In this document: piece after piece, positions 51,065 to 57,926 of the stretch
Position numbering within the stretch: position 1 is the stretch's first letter
Layout of the letters: the number at the start of each line of letters is the position of its first letter
Assembly (NCBI GenBank): GCA_046330435.1
Contig: JAXLST010000019.1
Location: 42,227 to 106,226 of the forward strand
Reading direction: 5' to 3'
DNA length: 64,000 nt
Origin: Ga0077560 sp046330435
Lineage (GTDB): Bacteria; Actinomycetota; Thermoleophilia; Miltoncostaeales; Miltoncostaeaceae
The notes under the pieces: model-generated
What the model was told of the DNA's origin: nothing
Seen by the model: the letters and a program-made list of their open reading frames with translations, nothing else
The model's database searches: none
Program-made: the position numbers and the translations under genes

Positions 51065-52840
51065 TCATCGGGTGGCGGTGGATGCGAGCGCTTCGGCGAT
51101 CACCCGGGCGTACAGCCTGCCGCCCCGGGCGTTGGTGTGGGCGCCGTCGACGAGCAGGCCCGGGCCCCCGCTGGCGGCGTACCAGTCGATGAGGCTCACG
51201 TCGGGGTGCCGGTCGCGGGCGTCCCGCAGGGCGGCGTTCACCGAGTCCTGCCAGGGCAGCGGCACCCGGACGGTCACCAGGTAGATGCGCCGCGCGGGGG
51301 GCTGGGTGGCCAGGAACGCGTCGATCTGGGCGGGCTTGACGAAGTTGTTGTTGCCCAGGTGCATCACCAGCGCGGTGTCCGCCGGCATCTTCTCCAGCCG
51401 GGCCTGCGCGATGCGGGCACCCTCCGGGAAGGTGCGTCCCACCTGGGCGTCGATGACGGCCCGGCCGCCGAACCGAGCCTTCAGGGAGGGCGAGGCGACC
51501 AGCATCACCGAGTCGCCCACGAACAGCAGCGGCGGGCCGCCCGCGGCGGCCGGCCGGCCGGACTGCTGGGCCGCGGCGGACGGCACGGCCAGCCCGTCGG
51601 GCACCCCGGACCGGGACGGCGCGACGGCGACCAGCACGGTGACCGCGATCACCGCGAGCGCCGCCGAGGACGCCGTGGCGAACCCGGCGGCCCGGCCGAA
51701 GCGGGCCTGCACCGCGGCGACACCCGCGCGCACCGCCCCCCAGCCGTTGCGGCGCAGGGGGGTCTCCACGTAGCGGTACGACAGGGCGGCCGCGGCGAGG
51801 GTGAGGGCCACGCGCACGGCCAGCAGGGGGGCGCCGTCCAGGTCGACGTCCACGCCGGGCCGGGTGAGCATGATGACCGGCCAGTGCCACAGGTAGATGC
51901 CGTAGCTGCGGCGTCCCAGCCACACCATCGGCCTGACGCCCAGCAGCCGGGCGATGCCGGCGCGGGGGTCGGAGGCGGCGAACACCAGGACCGCGGCGGC
52001 GAGGGCGACCAGCAGGAACCCGCCGCGGTACAGGCGCTCCTCCAGGTCCCCCAGGGTCAGGAACGCCACCACCACGCCCGCCAGTCCCACGGCACCGGCG
52101 GCCTCCAGCGGCACCCGGCCCAGCTGCGGGCGGCCGCGGGCCAGCAGCAGCGCCAGCCCGGCACCGGCGAGCAGCGCGACGGCCCGGGTGTCGGTGCCGT
52201 AGTAGATGCGGGACGGGTCCTCGAACGGCCGCCACAGCACCCAGGCCAGCGCCGCCGACCCGGCCGCGCCCGCGGCGACCGCCGCCACCAGCACACGGCG
52301 CGGGAGGCGCGGCAGGGCGATGGCCAGCAACGGCGGCCACAGCACGTAGAACTGCTCCTCGATCGACAGCGACCACAGGTGCAGGAACACCGACGGCCGG
52401 CCGAACCGCTCGAAGTACGGCACGTCGGCGACGATGAAGTGCCAGTTCACGACGTAGGTGAGCGCCGCCGCCACCTGCCCGCGCAGGCGCCCCACCTCGT
52501 CGTGGTGGAGCACCAGCATCACGGCCAGCACAACGAGCAGCATCAGGAACACGGCGGGCAGCAGCCGCCAGGCGCGCCGCAGCCAGAACCGGCGCAGGGC
52601 GATGCGCCCGGTGGCCCGGTGCTCGGCGAGCAGCAGGGAGGTGATCAGGAACCCGCTGATCACGAAGAAGACGTCGACGCCCAGGTACCCGCCCGGCAGC
52701 CACGACGCGCCCAGGTGGTAGATCAGGACCGCGACCACGGCGATCGCCCGCAGCCCGTCGACGCCCGGCATGTAGCCCAGGCGGCGGCCCGCGTGCGCAT
52801 CCGCGTCCCGGGGTCCGGCTGACTGCTGGCTGGTGCCCAC
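51065..52840 (-). CDS. OafA/YrhL-type acyltransferase with C-terminal SGNH domain
   Basis: 591 residues. Acyltransferase-3 membrane domain at ~22-395 with about ten helices: 'YMPGVDGLRAIAVVAVLIYH', 'FFVISGFLITSLLLAEH', 'WSLSIEEQFYVLWPPLLA' and 'YGIYLWHWPVIMLTRP'. The C-terminal SGNH domain (~430-590) has 'PLLFVGDSVMLVASP', 'VMHLGNNNFVKP' and 'LVDGAHTNARGGRL'. These proteins move an acetyl group across the membrane and place it on a cell-wall or surface polysaccharide (as in OatA). GTG 52840 has GAGAGG upstream. Given its neighbours, the target may be the CslA glucan; that is inference. Confidence 0.92.
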   Translation of the reverse strand: MGTSQQSAGPRDADAHAGRRLGYMPGVDGLRAIAVVAVLIYHLGASWLPGGYLGVDVFFVISGFLITSLLLAEHRATGRIALRRFWLRRAWRLLPAVFLMLLVVLAVMLVLHHDEVGRLRGQVAAALTYVVNWHFIVADVPYFERFGRPSVFLHLWSLSIEEQFYVLWPPLLAIALPRLPRRVLVAAVAAGAAGSAALAWVLWRPFEDPSRIYYGTDTRAVALLAGAGLALLLARGRPQLGRVPLEAAGAVGLAGVVVAFLTLGDLEERLYRGGFLLVALAAAVLVFAASDPRAGIARLLGVRPMVWLGRRSYGIYLWHWPVIMLTRPGVDVDLDGAPLLAVRVALTLAAAALSYRYVETPLRRNGWGAVRAGVAAVQARFGRAAGFATASSAALAVIAVTVLVAVAPSRSGVPDGLAVPSAAAQQSGRPAAAGGPPLLFVGDSVMLVASPSLKARFGGRAVIDAQVGRTFPEGARIAQARLEKMPADTALVMHLGNNNFVKPAQIDAFLATQPPARRIYLVTVRVPLPWQDSVNAALRDARDRHPDVSLIDWYAASGGPGLLVDGAHTNARGGRLYARVIAEALASTATR

Positions 52841-52960
52841 TCGCCTCTCATGGAGCGTGTGACGTCCCGCTCCCGCCTGGAGGGGGCGGCCCGGTCCGGG
52901 AACGCCGTGAGGTGTATCTCCCATCCGGCGTCCTTTGCAACCCGGGGAAGTCGCGGGGCG

Positions 52961-53386
52961 TTACGGGGGAGGGCCCATTGCCCGGCCGCCGGCGACGAGC
53001 ACGCCGGTGAACACCAGGAACGCGAGGGCGCTCACGCCGATCGCGACCGCGGTCGCGCGGCGAGGCCGCCCGCGTGCGCCGAACGCGACGAGGACCGCCA
53101 GAAGCGCGGCACCCGCATGCACCATCAGCAGCACCCGGCCCCACGTGCCGAACGCCGTCTGCTCGATGAACCGGTTGCGCGCCGCGTTCGCCACGTTGTT
53201 CTCGAACGGGAACGTGAGCGCGAACACGATGAGAAACGATCCGACGAGGGCCGCGTACCAGGTGAGCGCTCCCGCGACCGCCCACCCTCGGGGCACGGGC
53301 GGTGATGCGAGGGACCACCCCGTCCCCGCCAGCGCGGCGGTGCCGCCCAGGGCGAGGTACACGAGCAACAGCGTCGTCATCTCCAT
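52961..53386 (-). CDS. Four-helix membrane protein of unknown function
   Basis: 141 residues with four helices: 'LLLVYLALGGTAALAGTGWS', 'GALTWYAALVGSFLIVFALT', 'LLMVHAGAALLAVLVAFGA' and 'VAIGVSALAFLVFTGVLVAG'. The loop 'FPFENNVANAARNRFIEQTA' before the third helix is conserved-looking and rich in Asn/Arg, which could be a functional loop. No family was recognised with confidence. ATG 53386 and ATG 53380 are both possible. It is divergent from the SIMPL-like gene. Confidence 0.6.
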   Translation of the reverse strand: MEMTTLLLVYLALGGTAALAGTGWSLASPPVPRGWAVAGALTWYAALVGSFLIVFALTFPFENNVANAARNRFIEQTAFGTWGRVLLMVHAGAALLAVLVAFGARGRPRRATAVAIGVSALAFLVFTGVLVAGGRAMGPPP

Positions 53387-53560
53387 CGGTGCATCCCGGT
53401 TCGGGCTGACACCCGCATGCTCGGCCCGGGCGGGTGTCGTCGTGAGTGCGCTCGGAGGGACAGACGTCATGGGTTGCGCCCCGCGGGATTCCGAAACGAA
53501 ACGTTCACGATGGATGCGGACATGCCCCCGTGAGGAATCTCCCCGACCACGAGGTCCGAC

Positions 53561-54028
53561 ATGCGCACCACCCACGCCCTCGCCGGCTCCGCCGTCGCGG
53601 CCCTGCTGCTCGCGGTGCCCGCCGCCGCCCAGACGCCCACCCCGACGCTGGACGTCATCACGGCCACGGGCACCGTCCAGCAGCGCATCGCGAAACCGAA
53701 GGTGCAGAACCAGCGGACGATCCAGCGCGCGGTGAAGGCCGCACAGGACGCGGCGCTGCCCCGGGCCATCGCGTCCGCCCGGCGTCAGGCCGAGCGGATC
53801 GCCCAGCTCACCGGCGTCACCCTCGGGTCCGTCGCGGCCGTGACCGAGCAGAACTACGGGTACTTCAGCGGCCCGTACTGCCGCGTGGTGCGCAAGCCCA
53901 TCGTCCGGAGGGACGCCGACGGCAAGCGGCGCGTCGTGGGCCGCGGACCGCGGCGCCGGGTGTGCAACGTCCCGCCGTACGTCTACGAGGCCGTGTCGGT
54001 GACGTTCCGGATCGTCCCGGCCGCCTGA
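53561..54028 (+). CDS. SIMPL-domain-like (DUF541) secreted protein
   Basis: 155 residues with a signal peptide (AGSAVAALLLAVPAAAQ). It keeps the late SIMPL pattern: 'AALPRAIASARRQAERIAQL', 'TGVTLGSVAAVTEQNYGYFS' and a C-terminal 'VYEAVSVTFRIV' strand. The insertion 'CRVVRKPIVRRDADGKRRVV' with two cysteines is atypical. It is shorter than classic SIMPL proteins (~230 residues), so the N-terminal half of the fold seems reduced. The function is unknown. The GAGG site is five bases from ATG 53561. A strong hairpin follows at 54035. Confidence 0.65.
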   Translation: MRTTHALAGSAVAALLLAVPAAAQTPTPTLDVITATGTVQQRIAKPKVQNQRTIQRAVKAAQDAALPRAIASARRQAERIAQLTGVTLGSVAAVTEQNYGYFSGPYCRVVRKPIVRRDADGKRRVVGRGPRRRVCNVPPYVYEAVSVTFRIVPAA

Positions 54029-54034
54029 TCGGAG

Positions 54035-54065
54035 GCCGCCCCGCCGCGGGCGCGCGCGGGGCGGC
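54035..54065. terminator. Hairpin terminator
   Basis: A 10-bp perfect stem GCCGCCCCGC / GCGGGGCGGC with an 11-base loop, six bases after the SIMPL-like stop codon. Confidence 0.7.
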
Positions 54066-54080
54066 GTCCACCCCCTTCGT

Positions 54081-54086
54081 TACGTT
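54081..54086 (+). promoter_or_regulatory. -10 element TACGTT of a leaderless-type promoter
   Basis: TACGTT ends seven bases before ATG 54094, and no ribosome site is present. The spacing matches those before 23356 and 33375. Confidence 0.4.
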
Positions 54087-54093
54087 GCGCCGC

Positions 54094-54753
54094 ATGGTCG
54101 GTTTCGTGCGGCGTGAGCCGTCGGCGGTGCTCTTCGCGGTGCAGATCGGCGGCGTGCTGCTCTACCCCTTCATGGAGGGCGACGGCGCCCGGCACCCGCT
54201 GTTCAGCCTGTTCGGGATCCTGGTGCTGGGGCTGGTGGTGCTCGCGGTGCGGTCGTCGCCGGGGCTCACGTGGGTGGCGGTCGGCCTCGGGGTGCCGGCC
54301 ACCGTGCTGCTGCTCATCCAGGCCGTCACGGGCGACGACGCCCTCATGCCGTACTCCTCGGCCCTCGAGGCCGCGCTCTACCTGTACGCGGCGGGCGCGC
54401 TCATCGCGTACATGCTGCGCGACCACCGCATCACCCGCGACGAGCTGTGGGCGGTGGGCGCCACGTTCACCCTGGTCGCCTGGGCGTTCGCCTACATCTA
54501 CGTGGTGTGCCAGGCCGCGGTGCCCGGCAGCTTCATCGCCGCCCAGGACCCGCTGGCCGACCGCACCTGGATGGAGCTGCTGTTCCTGAGCTTCACCACC
54601 CTCACCAGCACGGGGCTCAGCGACGTGGTCCCGGTGGAGCCCTTCGCCCGGAGCCTGGTGATGGTCGAGCAGCTCGCGGGCCTGGGCTACGTGGCGATGG
54701 TGGTGTCCCGCCTGGTCGGCCTGACCCTGCACCGCGAGACGCGGGAGCGGTAG
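54094..54753 (+). CDS. Two-pore-type ion channel-like membrane protein with degenerate selectivity filter
   Basis: 219 residues with six helices. The last two with the loop between form an ion-channel (Ion_trans_2-like) unit: 'WMELLFLSFTTLTSTGLSDVV' then 'SLVMVEQLAGLGYVAMVVSR'. The filter position reads TSTGLSD where K+ channels have TxGYGD or TVGFGD, so tyrosine/glycine are changed to leucine/serine. Four N-terminal helices (~15-110) have no clear voltage-sensor arginines. Ion selectivity cannot be predicted. It ends 4 bases before the stop of the convergent gene. Confidence 0.75.
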   Translation: MVGFVRREPSAVLFAVQIGGVLLYPFMEGDGARHPLFSLFGILVLGLVVLAVRSSPGLTWVAVGLGVPATVLLLIQAVTGDDALMPYSSALEAALYLYAAGALIAYMLRDHRITRDELWAVGATFTLVAWAFAYIYVVCQAAVPGSFIAAQDPLADRTWMELLFLSFTTLTSTGLSDVVPVEPFARSLVMVEQLAGLGYVAMVVSRLVGLTLHRETRER

Positions 54754-54757
54754 CGGG

Positions 54758-55324
54758 TCAGGCGGGCCGGATCGCCAGGTCCACGGCCGCCTCCAGCACC
54801 CGCCGCCCGATCCCGGGGGACCCGGGCAGCCGCACCAGCGCGGCGGCCAGCACCAGGCCGGATTCGGCGGCCGTCCAGCGGGCCGCTCCGATCGCCGCGC
54901 GCACCAGGTCGGCGAGGGCGCGCTCGCGGTCGCCGCCGTGCTCATCGCACCAGCCCTCGACCCGGCGGGCCACCGCGAGCGGCGGCAGCGGCTCACGGCG
55001 CAGCTCCTTCATCGCCGCCCCCACCGGCCCGGCGAACGCCGCCACCTCGTCCCGGGTGGGGCGCTCCGGGGCCGCATCCGCGCCGTGCCGCGAGGCCCGT
55101 GCCTCGGTGAGGTGCACCCGGATCGCCGTGCCCAGGCACTCCGCGGGACCCCGGGACCGCGCCAGGGCGACGGCGGCCAGCGCGGCGAGCTCCCGGGTGC
55201 GGGCGTCGTCGCGCACCACCGACCGTGGGATGAGCGCCAGCGCCGCCAGCGCGGCCGCGTCCGCGCGCCCCGAGGGCGACGGATCGATGTCCGGCAGGCC
55301 GTCCACACCGGGATGGTGCCCCAT
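54758..55324 (-). CDS. Ala-rich helical protein of unknown function
   Basis: 188 residues, almost wholly helical: 'RADAAALAALALIPRSVVRD', 'ARTRELAALAAVALARSRGP', 'RPTRDEVAAFAGPVGAAMKE', 'GWCDEHGGDRERALADLVRA' and 'SGLVLAAALVRLPGSPGIGR'. No signal peptide or membrane segment. The pattern of helical pairs might be a TPR- or HEAT-like repeat, but nothing is certain. ATG 55324 is used; GTG 55306 is an alternative. It is divergent from the alcohol dehydrogenase gene and convergent with the channel-like gene. Confidence 0.55.
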   Translation of the reverse strand: MGHHPGVDGLPDIDPSPSGRADAAALAALALIPRSVVRDDARTRELAALAAVALARSRGPAECLGTAIRVHLTEARASRHGADAAPERPTRDEVAAFAGPVGAAMKELRREPLPPLAVARRVEGWCDEHGGDRERALADLVRAAIGAARWTAAESGLVLAAALVRLPGSPGIGRRVLEAAVDLAIRPA

Positions 55325-55404
55325 CCGGCATGCGGCGCGTCGGGTTTTCGGGGGCGGGGCGGGGGAACGCGCCCGGTTCACGCCCACGGCGAAGGGACGA
55401 GCAC

Positions 55405-56589
55405 ATGAAGGCGGTTGTCTGGCACGGAACGCAGGACGTGCGGGTGGACGAGGTCCCCGACCCGCGCATCGAACACCCCACCGACGCGATCGTGCGGCTC
55501 ACCTCCACCGCGATCTGCGGGTCCGACCTGCACCTGTACGACGTCATGGGGCCGTTCATCGACGAGGGCGACATCCTGGGGCACGAGCCCATGGGCATCG
55601 TCGAGGAGGTGGGGCCGGAGGCCGCGGCGCACGTCTCCCCGGGCGACCGGGTGGTGATCCCGTTCAACATCTCCTGCGGCGACTGCTGGATGTGCGGCCA
55701 CGAGCGGTACGCCCAGTGCGAGACCACCCAGAACCACGAGTGGGGCACCGGGGCGTCGCTGTTCGGCTACACCAAGCTGTACGGGCAGGTGCCGGGGGCG
55801 CAGGCCGAGTTCCTGCGGGTGCCGATGGCGCACTTCGGCCCCATCAAGGTGCCGCAGGGCCCGCCGGACGAGCGCTTCCTGTACCTCTCCGACGTCCTTC
55901 CCACCGCGTGGCAGGCCGTGGAGTACGCCGACATCCCGCCGGGCGGCAGCGTCACCGTGTTCGGGCTGGGGCCGGTGGGCCAGATGTGCGCCCGCATCGC
56001 CGCGCACCGCGGCGCACGGGTCATCGGCGTGGATCTGGTGCCGGAGCGACTGGAGATGGCCCGCCGCCACGGCGTCGAGACGGTGAACCTGGAGGAGGTC
56101 GAGGACGTCGCGGAGGCCGTGCGGGAGATGACCGCCGGCCGCGGCACCGACTCGGTCATCGACGCGGTGGGCATGGAGGCGCACGGCACGCACAGCGCCG
56201 GCATGGCCCAGAAGCTCGTCGGGCTGCTCCCCGACGCGGTGGGGCGGAAGGTGATGGAGCACGCGGGCGTCGACAGGCTCGCGGCCCTCACGCAGTCCAT
56301 CGAGACGGTGTGCCGCGGCGGCACGATCTCGCTCATCGGCGTGTACGGCGGCACCGCCGACCCCATCAACATGCTCCAGCTGTTCGACAAGGGCGTGAAG
56401 CTCGCCATGGGGCAGGCCCACGTGAAGCGCTGGATCGACGACCTCATGCCGCTGGTCACCGCCGACGGGGACCCGCTGGGGGTGGAGGACCTCTGCACCC
56501 ACCGCATGCCGCTGGCGGAGGCCGCGCACGGGTACGAGATCTTCCAGAAGAAGGAGGACGGGGCGATCAAGGTGGTCCTCCAGCCCTGA
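55405..56589 (+). CDS. Zinc-dependent alcohol dehydrogenase (threonine/formaldehyde dehydrogenase-like MDR)
   Basis: 394 residues of the zinc MDR type. Catalytic zinc ligands are visible in 'STAICGSDLHLYDVMGPF' (Cys38-x-x-Asp) and 'GHEPMGIVEEVGP' (His-Glu). Structural zinc is bound by Cys in 'SCGDCWMCGHERYAQC' (four Cys). The Rossmann motif is 'VTVFGLGPVGQMCARIAAHR'. This arrangement is typical of glutathione-independent formaldehyde or sorbitol-type dehydrogenases in Actinobacteria. Exact substrate unknown. GAAGGGA lies about six bases before ATG 55405. The next gene, 87 bases on, is the regulator of the ABC operon. Confidence 0.92.
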   Translation: MKAVVWHGTQDVRVDEVPDPRIEHPTDAIVRLTSTAICGSDLHLYDVMGPFIDEGDILGHEPMGIVEEVGPEAAAHVSPGDRVVIPFNISCGDCWMCGHERYAQCETTQNHEWGTGASLFGYTKLYGQVPGAQAEFLRVPMAHFGPIKVPQGPPDERFLYLSDVLPTAWQAVEYADIPPGGSVTVFGLGPVGQMCARIAAHRGARVIGVDLVPERLEMARRHGVETVNLEEVEDVAEAVREMTAGRGTDSVIDAVGMEAHGTHSAGMAQKLVGLLPDAVGRKVMEHAGVDRLAALTQSIETVCRGGTISLIGVYGGTADPINMLQLFDKGVKLAMGQAHVKRWIDDLMPLVTADGDPLGVEDLCTHRMPLAEAAHGYEIFQKKEDGAIKVVLQP

Positions 56590-56613
56590 CCCCCGCTTGA
56601 CCGCGCCCTGGGC

Positions 56614-56653
56614 GGCTGTGCATACTGGGTATGCATACTCAGTATGCACAGCC
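56614..56653. promoter_or_regulatory. 40-bp palindrome: PadR operator at the padR-ABC promoter
   Basis: The sequence reads the same on both strands over 56614-56653 except for one mismatched pair (56628/56639). Outer arms are GGCTGTGCATACT / AGTATGCACAGCC; the core GTATGCATAC (56629-56638) is itself palindromic. It can be read as two overlapping TGCATA-N5-TATGCA operators. A -35-like TTGACC (56597-56602) and -10-like CATACT (56621-56626) put it over the promoter. PadR proteins bind just such ATG(N)CAT-type repeats. Confidence 0.8.
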
Positions 56654-56676
56654 CCCGCATCCGACCCAGGGACGCG

Positions 56677-57219
56677 ATGTCCATCCGCGAGAGCCTCCTT
56701 GCACTGCTGGCCGCCGGGCCCCGGCACGGCTACCAGCTGCGCGGGGAGTTCGAGGCCGCCACCGGCGGTGTGTGGCCCCTGAACGTGGGGCAGGTCTACA
56801 CCACCCTCGAGCGACTGGAGCGCGACGGCCTGGTCCAGGGCGGCGACCCCGATGGCGAGGGGCGTCGCTCGTTCGAGCTCACCCCCGCGGGCCGCGCCGC
56901 CATCGACGGCTTCATGATGACCCCGGGCGGCCGCGACGCCCCCTCCCGCGACGGCCTGATGATGAAGGTGCTCATCGCGCTCGCCGCCCCGGGCGTGGAC
57001 GCCCTCGAGGTGATCCGCGCCGAGCGCTCCGCCCGCATGGCGGTGCTGCAGGAACGCCGCCGCGGCGCCCGCGAGGCGGGCCTCAACGGCGCGCTCGCGC
57101 CGCGGCTGGCGCTCGACGCCCTGGTGACGCTCACCGAGTCCGAGCTGCGCTGGCTGGATTTGTGCGAGGAGCGCATCCTCGCCGCCGCCCGCACCCCCGA
57201 CCCACACAAGGAGCAGTGA
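56677..57219 (+). CDS. PadR-family transcriptional regulator
   Basis: 180 residues: 'SIRESLLALLAAGPRHGYQL' then 'NVGQVYTTLERLERDGLVQG' (winged helix ~1-90), 'RRSFELTPAGRAAIDGFM', and a C-terminal helical dimerisation domain (~95-175). ATG 56677 follows an AGGGA site and opens with the family's standard sequence. An earlier ATG (56644) lies inside the operator and is less likely. The stop overlaps the ABC ATPase start by one base. PadR proteins release the operator when a drug or phenolic binds. Confidence 0.92.
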   Translation: MSIRESLLALLAAGPRHGYQLRGEFEAATGGVWPLNVGQVYTTLERLERDGLVQGGDPDGEGRRSFELTPAGRAAIDGFMMTPGGRDAPSRDGLMMKVLIALAAPGVDALEVIRAERSARMAVLQERRRGAREAGLNGALAPRLALDALVTLTESELRWLDLCEERILAAARTPDPHKEQ

Positions 57220-57926
57220 TGTCCACGGTCCTCTCCATCCACGACGTCCGTCGTCGGTACGGCGCCGGTGCGACCGAGGTCGTCGCTCTCGACGGGGTGA
57301 GCCTCACGGTCGCCGCGGGCGAGTTCGTGGCGATCATGGGTCCCAGCGGCAGCGGCAAGTCCACGCTGCTCAACATGGCGGGCGGCCTGGACCACCCCAC
57401 CTCCGGCGAGGTGCTGGTGGACGGCACGGACCTCGCCCTGCTGGATCCCGCCGGCCTGGCGGCCGTGCGGCGGCGCAGCATCGGGTTCGTGTTCCAGGAG
57501 TTCAACCTGGTGCCGCAGCTCACCGCCGAGGAGAACGTGATGCTCCCCATGGAGCTCGACGGCACGCCCGTGAAGGCCGCCCGCCAGGCGGCCCGTGAGG
57601 CGCTGAACGCCGTCGGCCTGGACGGCAAGCACCGGCGCTTCCCCGACGACCTCTCCGGCGGCGAGCAGCAGCGCGTCGCCATCGCCCGCGCGATGACCGG
57701 CGAGCGGCGTCTCATCCTCGCCGACGAGCCCACGGGCGCCCTGGACACCACGACGGGCGAGGCGGTCGCCGAGCTCATCGCCCGGTATGCGGCCGAGGGC
57801 GGCGCCGTGGTGCTGGTCACCCACGAGCCGCGCATCGCGTCCTTCGCGGACCGCGTCGTGTGGCTCCGCGACGGCCGTGTGGTGGACGAGGTGGACGCCC
57901 GGTACGGCGCGGGGGTGACCCGGTGA
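57219..57926 (+). CDS. ABC transporter ATP-binding protein, MacB/LolD type
   Basis: 235 residues, all ATPase motifs intact: Walker A 'GPSGSGKSTLLNMAGG', Q-loop 'FVFQEFNLVPQLTAEENV', signature 'DDLSGGEQQRVAIARAM', Walker B 'LILADEPTGALDT', and H-loop 'VVLVTHEPRI'. The LolD/MacB subfamily works with FtsX-type permeases such as the next gene. ATG 57219 overlaps the padR stop, and its stop overlaps the permease GTG (GTGA). The operon exports or extracts an unknown substrate, likely an antimicrobial or a lipid, under PadR control. Confidence 0.95.
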   Translation: MSTVLSIHDVRRRYGAGATEVVALDGVSLTVAAGEFVAIMGPSGSGKSTLLNMAGGLDHPTSGEVLVDGTDLALLDPAGLAAVRRRSIGFVFQEFNLVPQLTAEENVMLPMELDGTPVKAARQAAREALNAVGLDGKHRRFPDDLSGGEQQRVAIARAMTGERRLILADEPTGALDTTTGEAVAELIARYAAEGGAVVLVTHEPRIASFADRVVWLRDGRVVDEVDARYGAGVTR

